Assembly: GCA_937860195.1 (NCBI GenBank)
Contig: CALMBN010000033.1
Location: 1 to 5,306, forward strand
Direction of reading: 5' to 3'
DNA length: 5,306 nt
From: an uncultured Novosphingobium sp.
GTDB lineage: Bacteria; Pseudomonadota; Alphaproteobacteria; Sphingomonadales; Sphingomonadaceae
A program made the position numbers and the translations under genes. The notes beneath the pieces were generated by a model. The model saw nothing but the letters and a program-made list of their open reading frames with translations, had not been told where the DNA came from and ran no database searches. Of this stretch, positions 1 to 5,306 are shown piece by piece (positions within the stretch are counted from its first letter, which is position 1; each line of letters starts with the position of its first letter).

Positions 1-10
1 GCCCGGGGCT

Positions 11-84
<74 letters not shown>

Positions 85-108
85 GTGGCCAAGCAGCCCG
101 GTTAGCGC

Positions 109-137
109 CCTATGCGTCAGCGATACGGCGCGGTCAA
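109..137 (-). promoter_or_regulatory. Candidate sigma70 promoter for tRNA-Gly
   Basis: On the minus strand, TTGACC (132-137, five of six matches to the -35 consensus) is followed after exactly 17 bases by CATAGG (109-114, three of six matches to the -10 consensus). The expected start of transcription is near position 102, which would give a short 5' leader of about 18 bases before the mature tRNA end at 84, to be removed by RNase P. Position and spacing are good, the -10 box is weak. This is inferred from sequence only. Confidence 0.5.
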
Positions 138-153
138 TCCGCTGGGACCACCT

Positions 154-169
154 GCACCGATTGCGGTGC
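154..169 (-). terminator. Small hairpin after the cytochrome c1 stop, weak terminator candidate
   Basis: GCACCG (154-159) and CGGTGC (164-169) form a perfect 6-bp stem with a 4-base loop, starting 12 bases after the cytochrome c1 stop codon and ending just before the -35 box of the tRNA promoter. The place is right for the end of the bc1 operon. There is no run of T on the minus strand after it, so it is not a classical intrinsic terminator; it may only stabilise the 3' end of the mRNA or be chance. Confidence 0.3.
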
Positions 170-181
170 CGGACTTCAGAA

Positions 182-1000
182 TCAGTGGCCCTTCTTGTCA
201 GCCCAGATGTTTCGGTAGCTCATATAGCCCAGCACCGTCGCGAACAGCATGAACAGCACCCAGATGAAACCGACCTGATGGCGCTTTTCCAGCTCTGGCT
301 CGGCAGTCCAGACCAGAAACGCGGCGACATCCTTGGCCATCTGGTCCCGGGTTGCCTTGGTCCCGTCAGAATAGGTCACCAGATCATCCGAGGCGAGCGG
401 CGGGGCCATCGCGATGTTGAGGTTCGCGAAATAGGGGTTGTAGTGCATGTTTTCGCCGGTTTTTGAATCCGGGTATTTCTTGAGCAGTTCGGCTGGCTGT
501 TTCGTCTCATAGCCGGTCAGCAGCGAATAGACATAAGGCGCACCACCGTGCCGCGCTTTGGTCATCAGGGACAAATCAGGCGGATTGCCGACCCCGGCAT
601 AGACCACCGCGGGGAACTTGTCGGTCGGCAGGCCCGGACGATCCTTGACCTCTCCGGTCAGTGGATCTTTTGCGGCAATCGTCGCTTTGGCGGCAATCGC
701 TTTCACTTCGGCCTCGTTATACCCCAATGCGGCCAGGCTGCGGTAAGACACCTGCTGGATCGAGTGACACGAGGCGCAAACGCCCTGATAGACAGCAAGG
801 CCGCGTTGCAACTGCGCTTCGTCAAACTTGCCGAACACCCCGTCACTGGCCAGATGCAGCTTTTTGGGATGCTCGCCAAAGTCTGTCGACGCAGTGTGCG
901 GCAGGCCGTCCTTGCTCAGCTGGATCGTGTCCCAGAGCAGCGACCATAGCACGGCCGCTGCGAAAAACAGGCCGGCAAGGATGGAGATGATGCGGATCAT
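182..1000 (-). CDS. petC: Cytochrome c1 of the bc1 complex (complex III)
   Basis: A 272-residue membrane-anchored c-type cytochrome that takes electrons from the Rieske protein and hands them to soluble cytochrome c in the periplasm. Residues 1-24 are a hydrophobic export signal or N-terminal anchor. The heme-binding CASCH is at 75-79 (C75 and C78 thioether links, H79 axial ligand). M198 in the IAMAPPL segment is the expected sixth ligand. A C-terminal transmembrane helix at about 242-262 ends in a short basic tail (ADKKGH). Length fits the family. The only cysteines are the two heme cysteines, so the extra disulfide known from Rhodobacter c1 is absent. The ATG at 998-1000 is preceded by a purine-rich GGAAAGAGAG on the minus strand. 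The gene starts 27 bases after the cytochrome b stop and is the last gene of the operon. It is also called fbcC. Confidence 0.97.
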   Translation of the reverse strand: MIRIISILAGLFFAAAVLWSLLWDTIQLSKDGLPHTASTDFGEHPKKLHLASDGVFGKFDEAQLQRGLAVYQGVCASCHSIQQVSYRSLAALGYNEAEVKAIAAKATIAAKDPLTGEVKDRPGLPTDKFPAVVYAGVGNPPDLSLMTKARHGGAPYVYSLLTGYETKQPAELLKKYPDSKTGENMHYNPYFANLNIAMAPPLASDDLVTYSDGTKATRDQMAKDVAAFLVWTAEPELEKRHQVGFIWVLFMLFATVLGYMSYRNIWADKKGH

Positions 1001-1027
1001 AGGTCTCTCTTTCCGTCTGTCCCGGGC

Positions 1028-2308
1028 CTAGCCCTTGGCTTCCAGCGTGGCCGCGCTGTCGTTTCCGAGCACACTTTCAGTGATCGAGAACGGTAGCGGT
1101 TCGGGCCGTTCGATCGACGAAACGATCGGCACGATCACCAGGAAGTGCAGGAAGTAATACAAGGTCGCCAGTTGCGAGATCAGCAAATAGGGCTGTTCAG
1201 CCGGAGCGCTGCCAAGGTAACCGAGAATCAGCACGTCGATCACCAGGACCCAGAAGAACTTGCGATAAAGCGGACGATACGATGCCGAACGAACGGGCGA
1301 CTTGTCCAGCCATGGCAGGAAGAACCAGATCAGGATCGAAGCGAACATCGCAATCACGCCCAGCAGCTTGGCATCAAAGATCAGGAAGCTTTGCGTGAAG
1401 CTGCGCAGGATCGCGTAGAACGGCCAGAAATACCATTCGGGCACGATATGCGCCGGGGTCTGCATCGGGTTGGCGGGGATATAGTTATCAGGGTGGCCCA
1501 GCGCGTTCGGCGCGAAGAACACGATCAGGCCGAAGATCACCATGAACAGGCCGACGGTCCAGCCGTCCTTGCCGACGTAGTAGGGATAGAACGGCACGGT
1601 ATCGCTTTCGCTCTTCACCTCAACCCCGGTCGGGTTTGAAGACCCCGGGATGTGCAGCGCCCAGATGTGCAGGATCACCACGCCCAGGATCACGAACGGC
1701 AGCAGGAAGTGGAGCGAGAAGAAGCGGTTGAGTGTGGCATTACCCGGTGCGAACCCGCCCAGCAGCCATTCCTTCAGCGGATCGCCGATCAGCGGGATCG
1801 AACTGAACAGTCCGGTAATCACCTGCGCCGCCCAATAGGACATCTGGCCCCACGGCAGGACATAACCCATGAAGGCGGTGGCCATCATCAGCAGGAAGAT
1901 CACCACGCCGAGCAGCCAGATCATCTCACGCGGGGCCTTGTACGAACCGTAATAGAACCCGCGGAAGATATGCAGATAGATCACTGCAAAGAACGCCGCC
2001 GCACCGTTGGCATGCCCATAGCGCAGCATCCAGCCCCAGTTGACATCGCGCATGATGTGCTCGGTCGAATCGAAAGCGACAGCGGTGTTGCCGCCGTAAT
2101 GCATCGCCAGCACCACTCCGGAAACGATCTGGATGATCAGGCACAGACCGGCCAGAAACCCGAAGTTCCAGAAATAGTTGAGGTTGCGCGGCACTTCATA
2201 GCCGCCGCCAACCGCATTGTAGACAAGGCGCGGAAGCGGCAGCTTCTCGTCCATCCACACCATGAAGGGGTGGCTCGGCTTGTAATCGTTTGCCCAGGGA
2301 AAGCTCAT
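1028..2308 (-). CDS. petB: Cytochrome b of the bc1 complex (complex III)
   Basis: A 426-residue integral membrane protein, the core of quinol:cytochrome c oxidoreductase, carrying both b hemes and the Qo and Qi quinone sites. The four heme ligands show the family's 14-residue spacing: H99 and H113 in helix B, H200 and H214 in helix D (by homology H99/H200 hold bL, H113/H214 hold bH). PEWY, the Qo-site motif, is at 290-293. H219 and K247-D248 lie where Qi residues are found. Eight hydrophobic helices are visible at roughly 48-70, 100-120, 128-152, 195-218, 250-268, 312-333, 350-367 and 375-397. It is a full-length bacterial cytochrome b, not the split b6/subunit IV form and not fused to c1. 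The ATG at 2306-2308 is 11 bases after the Rieske stop, with a TGAGGT Shine-Dalgarno overlapping that stop. It is also called fbcB. Confidence 0.98.
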   Translation of the reverse strand: MSFPWANDYKPSHPFMVWMDEKLPLPRLVYNAVGGGYEVPRNLNYFWNFGFLAGLCLIIQIVSGVVLAMHYGGNTAVAFDSTEHIMRDVNWGWMLRYGHANGAAAFFAVIYLHIFRGFYYGSYKAPREMIWLLGVVIFLLMMATAFMGYVLPWGQMSYWAAQVITGLFSSIPLIGDPLKEWLLGGFAPGNATLNRFFSLHFLLPFVILGVVILHIWALHIPGSSNPTGVEVKSESDTVPFYPYYVGKDGWTVGLFMVIFGLIVFFAPNALGHPDNYIPANPMQTPAHIVPEWYFWPFYAILRSFTQSFLIFDAKLLGVIAMFASILIWFFLPWLDKSPVRSASYRPLYRKFFWVLVIDVLILGYLGSAPAEQPYLLISQLATLYYFLHFLVIVPIVSSIERPEPLPFSITESVLGNDSAATLEAKG

Positions 2309-2316
2309 GTTCTGGT

Positions 2317-2322
2317 ACCTCA
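2317..2322 (-). promoter_or_regulatory. Shine-Dalgarno of cytochrome b overlapping the Rieske stop codon
   Basis: The minus-strand sequence TGAGGT contains the TGA stop of the Rieske gene (2320-2322) and a GAGGT ribosome-binding core, eight bases before the cytochrome b ATG. Ribosomes finishing the Rieske protein would end directly on the start signal of the next gene, which suggests translational coupling of the two subunits. Confidence 0.55.
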
Positions 2323-2901
2323 GCCGATCTTGACGACAGTGTCGGAGGCGAATTCGTACTCTGGAACCTCCAGATTCCGAGGAGCCGGACCCTTGCGGAT
2401 TCGCGCGGCGGTATCATAGTGCGAACCGTGGCAGGGGCAGAAATAGCCGCCAAAATCACCCTTCAGTTCGCCCGCTGCTGCCCCTTGCGGGATGCAGCCG
2501 AGGTGGGTGCAGACCCCCATGGTGATCAGCCAGTTGGTCTTGCCTTCCTTGGTCCGCTCAGTCAGTTTCTGCGGGTCTTTGAGCTTGGCGAACTCTTCAG
2601 CATCGTTATCGACCGCCTGGATCTTTTCGATTTCCTTGTCGGTCAGATTGCGGATGAACACCGGCTGCTTGCGGAACACAGCCTTGATCGCCTGGCCGGG
2701 CTTGACGGCCGAAATATCGACCTCGGTCGAGCTTTCGGCCAGGACGTCGGCCGAAGGAGCCATCTGGCTGATCAGCGGATAGACCACCGCGACCGCGCCG
2801 ACCCCGGCCGCACTGACCGCCGCAATGTTGATGAAATCGCGCCGCCGTACACCTTCGCCGTCGATGACGGTCGCAGTGTCGATGCTCGCCTCTTGTGCCA
2901 T
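2320..2901 (-). CDS. petA: Rieske iron-sulfur protein of the bc1 complex
   Basis: A 193-residue subunit that moves electrons from quinol at the Qo site to cytochrome c1. Residues 19-24 (RRRDFI) are a twin-arginine motif followed by a hydrophobic stretch to about residue 41, so the protein is probably exported folded by Tat and stays anchored. A flexible hinge region follows (about 45-58). The cluster-binding boxes are CTHLGC at 131-136 and CPCHGSHYD at 155-163: C131, H133, C155 and H158 should bind 2Fe-2S, and C136 and C157 form the stabilising disulfide. GPAP (171-174) is the conserved proline loop. I chose the ATG at 2899-2901 because it gives the normal short tail before the Tat motif; an AGGA lies 11 bases upstream. 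The same frame stays open for 73 more codons back to a TTG inside pgeF, but that extension has no recognisable family character. First gene of the operon, also called fbcF. Confidence 0.97.
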   Translation of the reverse strand: MAQEASIDTATVIDGEGVRRRDFINIAAVSAAGVGAVAVVYPLISQMAPSADVLAESSTEVDISAVKPGQAIKAVFRKQPVFIRNLTDKEIEKIQAVDNDAEEFAKLKDPQKLTERTKEGKTNWLITMGVCTHLGCIPQGAAAGELKGDFGGYFCPCHGSHYDTAARIRKGPAPRNLEVPEYEFASDTVVKIG

Positions 2902-2917
2902 GGTCGAACCGATCCTG

Positions 2918-2935
2918 TCGTTCTGGTCGTTCTGG
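2918..2935. repeat. Tandem 9-base direct repeat in the Rieske leader
   Basis: TCGTTCTGG occurs twice head to tail (2918-2926 and 2927-2935); on the transcribed strand this reads CCAGAACGA twice, just before the Rieske ribosome-binding site at 2913-2916. The core CCAGAAC appears a third time (2309-2315) directly before the cytochrome b start codon. The copies themselves are certain; any function is open. Confidence 0.7.
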
Positions 2936-3005
2936 CGCGGCAAAGCACCCGGAACAACCCCCTCAATTTTCGCCTTCAGGAAGCCCCTATGCGAACCGTC
3001 CGCGC

Positions 3006-3019
3006 GCTGCAAGTGCAGC
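3006..3019 (-). other. Small hairpin in the bc1 operon leader
   Basis: GCTGC (3006-3010) and GCAGC (3015-3019) form a 5-bp stem with a 4-base loop. It lies downstream of the promoter candidate at 3042-3070 and would therefore be within the 5' leader of the Rieske mRNA. No T run follows on the minus strand, so it is not a terminator. It is small enough to be chance. Confidence 0.3.
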
Positions 3020-3041
3020 TTGCCCGGTCGATTTGGGGGGC

Positions 3042-3070
3042 CTGATAGACGCGAAGGCTTGCGCTGCCAA
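3042..3070 (-). promoter_or_regulatory. Candidate sigma70 promoter of the bc1 operon
   Basis: On the minus strand, TTGGCA (3065-3070, five of six matches to TTGACA) is followed after 17 bases by TATCAG (3042-3047, four of six matches to TATAAT). It lies in the intergenic gap between pgeF and the Rieske gene, in the right direction. Transcription would begin near 3033-3035, giving a leader of roughly 130 bases before the Rieske ATG. This is the best match I found in the gap. No clear operator for FnrL, RegA or another redox regulator was recognised. Confidence 0.5.
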
Positions 3071-3091
3071 CCGCCAATTTGTGCATGGCTG

Positions 3092-3112
3092 TTGCGGACA
3101 GCGAAACCGCAA
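3092..3112 (-). terminator. Hairpin directly after the pgeF stop, weak terminator candidate
   Basis: TTGCGG (3092-3097) and CCGCAA (3107-3112) form a perfect 6-bp stem around a 9-base loop, beginning on the very next base after the pgeF stop codon. This marks a plausible end of the pepN-pgeF transcript before the bc1 promoter. The minus-strand sequence after it lacks a T run, so Rho-independent termination is doubtful. Confidence 0.3.
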
Positions 3113-3889
3113 TCAGCCAAGCCCGATCAGCGAGATTTGACGACCGTAATCGGGTTCCGCGCGATGGGTGGCGCGGCGATAGGAAAAGAACCGGGTCGCG
3201 TCGGCATAGGTATCGAGACTGAGCCGTTCGACCATACCGATTCCTGCTGCTTCGAGGCGGTGGGCGACATAATGTTCGAGGTCGAACTGGAAATGGTTTG
3301 GCCTGCCAGTTGCGAAGAACCGGCCGTTTTCGGGGCCCTGGGTAAGAAATTGGTTGCGGAAGCCCGTGTCGACTTCATAACTTGACTGCGCGATGCACGG
3401 TCCGATGGCGGCGGCGATATTCGCCCGTTTCGCACCAAGCCGCTCCATCGCAGCGATAGTGGCATCGGTCACCCCGGCCACCGCGCCCTTCCATCCGGCA
3501 TGGGCCGCGCCTATCACCCCGGCCTGCAGGTCAGCAAACAGAACCGGCGCACAATCGGCGGTCAAAATGCCGAGCAGAACGCCCGGCTTATCGGTTACCA
3601 GCGCATCGGCGCGGGGCCGACCGGTCTCGCTCCAATCATCCGCGATCACGCAATCTGAACCATGGACCTGATAGACCGTCACCAGCCGCGCGTCCGGTAG
3701 CACTGCGGCGATTCCGCGGGCACGGTTCTCTTTGACAGGCGCGAGCCGGGCGTCGTCCGGATCCATCGCCCGCGTGCCCATGTCGAGCCCGGCCACCACT
3801 CCGGTTGAAACCCCGCCGCGCCGCCCGAGGAAACCGTGCGGAACACCCGCCAGCGCCGCCGCGCGGCTGACATCGACCGCTTCAGCCAA
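3113..3889 (-). CDS. pgeF: PgeF/YfiH-family (DUF152) peptidoglycan editing factor / purine nucleoside phosphorylase
   Basis: A 258-residue cytoplasmic protein of the family once called laccase-domain or polyphenol oxidase. Family members bind a metal through two histidines and one cysteine; E. coli YfiH has been reported to correct L-serine misincorporation in muropeptides, and other members to act on purine nucleosides. The three ligand motifs are intact: QVHG (H76), TADC (C113) and HAGWKG (H130). IGPCI (162-166) and FFSYRR (234-239) are further family blocks. Length is normal. The start is TTG (3887-3889): no in-frame ATG occurs before residue 37, a stop lies four codons upstream, and an AGGTGAG ribosome-binding site (3898-3904) sits eight bases before it. 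The start overlaps the pepN end by 8 bases. Which of the two reported activities holds here cannot be read from the sequence. Confidence 0.93.
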   Translation of the reverse strand: MAEAVDVSRAAALAGVPHGFLGRRGGVSTGVVAGLDMGTRAMDPDDARLAPVKENRARGIAAVLPDARLVTVYQVHGSDCVIADDWSETGRPRADALVTDKPGVLLGILTADCAPVLFADLQAGVIGAAHAGWKGAVAGVTDATIAAMERLGAKRANIAAAIGPCIAQSSYEVDTGFRNQFLTQGPENGRFFATGRPNHFQFDLEHYVAHRLEAAGIGMVERLSLDTYADATRFFSYRRATHRAEPDYGRQISLIGLG

Positions 3890-5306
3890 GGCTCTTGCTC
3901 ACCTGTTCGAAGGTGTCCTTCGACAGGCCCGGTGCAGCCACGATCCGCTCGAGCTCGGTCCGCATCAGCGCGGCCCGGCCCGGCTCGATCCGCCGCCAGC
4001 GTCCCAGTGGGGCGACAAACCGGGCCGCCGTCTGGGCGTTGAGCGGATCAAGCGCGAGGATCAGATCAGCGATCAGCCGGTAACCCTCGCCAGAGGCCGC
4101 GTGAAAGGCCCCCGGATTGACCGCCGCCGCCATATAGAGCGCGCGGGCACGATTGGGATTGGAGAGCGTGAAATCGGGGTGCTTTGCCAATGCCCCGATG
4201 TGGTCGAGCACCTTAGGATGCAGCGATCCAGCCTGGAGCGAAAACCACTTGTCGACCACCAGCGCATTCCCGGAAAACCGGGTATAAAATGCCGCCAGCT
4301 TCTCTGCCCGCAACGGGGTGTCGAGCCCGCACAGTACCATCAGCGCGCCTTGCCGGTCGGTCATATTGTCCGCTGCATCGAACTGCGCGGCGGCCATCTG
4401 TGCCGCGCGGTCCGGCACACCTGCGGCGAGCAGGGTCAGGGCCTGGGTCTTGATCTTGCGCGCACCCTTTGCCTCGGCCGACAGACTATAGGATGCAGCC
4501 GACGCGCGGGTATGGAGCGCGATCAGCTCGGCTTCGAGCATCGCGCCAAGATGCGCCTTCAGCTCCTCACGCAGGATCCGGATCGCACCCGGATCAGCCA
4601 GCTCCACTTGCTCGGCAAGGTAAGCTTCGCCCGGCAGGATCATCAACTCCCCGCGCATCAGGTCGTCGAGCGCGGGATCGGCGATCACTTTGGCAAACGC
4701 GGTGCATATCGCCTCACGGCCGGCCGGGTCCGACGTTCCGGCGAGTTCCGCCAGCAGGTGCTGAACTGTCAGCTGCTGCAGCGCTTCATACCGCGCAAAT
4801 GGATCGTCGTCATTCGCGGCCAGAAACACCAGATCGGCGCGCGTGGTATCGGCGTTGATCGCTACGGGCGCAGAGAAACCGCGGTTTAGCGACAGCACCG
4901 GACGGGCGGCGAAACCGGGGAAGGAAAATTCCATCTCGGCCCGGTCGAGCACGACCAGCTTTTCACCCTGGTGTTTGCCGGTCGCCGGATCGAACAACGC
5001 CAGCCTGAGCGGGATCACCATCGGCTGCTTGTGCGACTGGCCGGGAGTGCCAGGAACGTCCTGGCCAAGCGTCAGAGTCGCAATGCCGTCTTCATAGCCC
5101 AGCTTTGCGGTCACATTCGGGGTGCCTGCTTGCGAATACCACATGCGGAACTGCGCCAGATCGATCCCCGCTCCATCCTCGACCGCCTTGACGAAATTCT
5201 CGCAGGTTGCCGCTTCGCCATCGTGTCGTTCAAAATAGAGGTCAGTCCCGGCACGGAACCGCTCCAGCCCGACCAGAGTCCGCATCATCCGGATTACCTC
5301 GGCCCC
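3882..5306 (-). CDS. pepN: Aminopeptidase N (M1 family), C-terminal part; 5' end outside the window
   Basis: A zinc aminopeptidase that removes N-terminal residues from peptides in the cytoplasm. The 474 residues seen match the C-terminal half of E. coli-type PepN (about 870 residues). Numbering from the window edge: GAEVIRMM at 1-8 is the helix just after the catalytic tyrosine (Y381 in E. coli), so GAMEN, HEXXH and that tyrosine lie outside. YFERHDG (24-30) and WYSQAGTP (56-63) end the catalytic domain; about 64-150 is the beta-rich Ig-like domain (DUF3458); about 150-474 is the helical C-terminal domain with NMTD (314-317), VVDKWF (350-355), FTLSNPNR (379-386) and NPGAFH (397-402). The frame stays open to the edge, so the ATG at 5286-5288 is internal. 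The stop (3882-3884) lies inside the start region of pgeF. Confidence 0.95.
   Translation of the reverse strand, partial: GAEVIRMMRTLVGLERFRAGTDLYFERHDGEAATCENFVKAVEDGAGIDLAQFRMWYSQAGTPNVTAKLGYEDGIATLTLGQDVPGTPGQSHKQPMVIPLRLALFDPATGKHQGEKLVVLDRAEMEFSFPGFAARPVLSLNRGFSAPVAINADTTRADLVFLAANDDDPFARYEALQQLTVQHLLAELAGTSDPAGREAICTAFAKVIADPALDDLMRGELMILPGEAYLAEQVELADPGAIRILREELKAHLGAMLEAELIALHTRASAASYSLSAEAKGARKIKTQALTLLAAGVPDRAAQMAAAQFDAADNMTDRQGALMVLCGLDTPLRAEKLAAFYTRFSGNALVVDKWFSLQAGSLHPKVLDHIGALAKHPDFTLSNPNRARALYMAAAVNPGAFHAASGEGYRLIADLILALDPLNAQTAARFVAPLGRWRRIEPGRAALMRTELERIVAAPGLSKDTFEQVSKSLG
3898..3904 (-). promoter_or_regulatory. Shine-Dalgarno that decides the TTG start of pgeF
   Basis: AGGTGAG on the minus strand lies within the last codons of pepN, eight bases before the TTG start codon of pgeF. 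This is good spacing and is the main reason to accept the TTG start. Its position inside pepN means ribosomes translating pepN pass over it, so the two genes are probably coupled. Confidence 0.65.

Noticed and set aside
1652..2419. A 255-codon open frame on the plus strand, opposite cytochrome b and the end of the Rieske gene
   Set aside because: Its His/Gln/Arg-rich translation is the expected mirror of membrane-protein codons, and it lies fully opposite conserved cytochrome b sequence.
2986..3012. A second promoter candidate for the bc1 operon, TTGCAG and CATAGG on the minus strand
   Set aside because: The spacing is only 15 bases and both boxes are poor matches; the pair at 3042-3070 is clearly better.
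2290..3045. A 251-codon open frame on the plus strand, opposite the Rieske gene
   Set aside because: Antisense to conserved Rieske motifs, no recognisable domain and no clear start signal; treated as a shadow frame.
3732..4889. A 385-codon open frame on the plus strand, opposite pepN and the pgeF start
   Set aside because: It is antisense to well-recognised protein sequence, has a low-complexity Arg/Gln/Gly-rich composition typical of shadow frames in GC-rich DNA, and shows no recognisable domain.
5286..5288. ATG as start of a short 468-residue protein at the right edge
   Set aside because: The frame remains open to the window edge and the codons before this ATG read GAEVIR, the conserved M1 aminopeptidase sequence, so the gene simply continues outside the window.

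Overview
The window looks like ordinary core chromosome from a GC-rich alphaproteobacterium, most likely a member of the Sphingomonadales (Erythrobacter/Novosphingobium-like). The assignment rests on recalled resemblance: cytochrome b and cytochrome c1 are separate genes (not the fused fbcH of Bradyrhizobium), the Rieske protein starts with a short Tat anchor, and the cytochrome b tail carries a [16 protein letters not shown] end. No database search was possible. Every gene I can support lies on the minus strand, so transcription runs from high to low coordinates.

Layout, in transcription order. At the right edge is the C-terminal 474 residues of an M1-family aminopeptidase N (pepN, 3882-5306, N-terminal part outside the window). 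Its stop overlaps the TTG start of pgeF (3113-3889), a YfiH/DUF152 multicopper-oxidoreductase-like protein now called peptidoglycan editing factor or purine nucleoside phosphorylase. A 211-base intergenic region (2902-3112) follows. It holds a hairpin directly after the pgeF stop, a good sigma70-like promoter candidate (TTGGCA-17-TATCAG), a small leader hairpin and a 9-base tandem repeat. Then comes the complete cytochrome bc1 (complex III) operon: Rieske iron-sulfur protein (2320-2901), cytochrome b (1028-2308) and cytochrome c1 (182-1000), with gaps of 11 and 27 bases. The last 97-base gap (85-181) holds a small hairpin and a likely promoter (TTGACC-17-CATAGG) for a tRNA-Gly(UCC) gene (11-84) with an encoded CCA end.

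Function. The three fbc/pet products together form the quinol:cytochrome c oxidoreductase: cytochrome b carries hemes bL and bH and the two quinone sites, the Rieske protein carries the 2Fe-2S cluster, and c1 carries the c-type heme that passes electrons to cytochrome c. All the key ligands can be read in the sequence, so the complex should be functional. pepN and pgeF look translationally coupled and separate from the respiratory operon.

I found no mobile element, CRISPR array, toxin-antitoxin pair, phage gene or previously undescribed system. No stretch above 300 bases is without a gene. The observations worth a second look are regulatory and organisational: overlaps, start choices, leader repeats and promoters.
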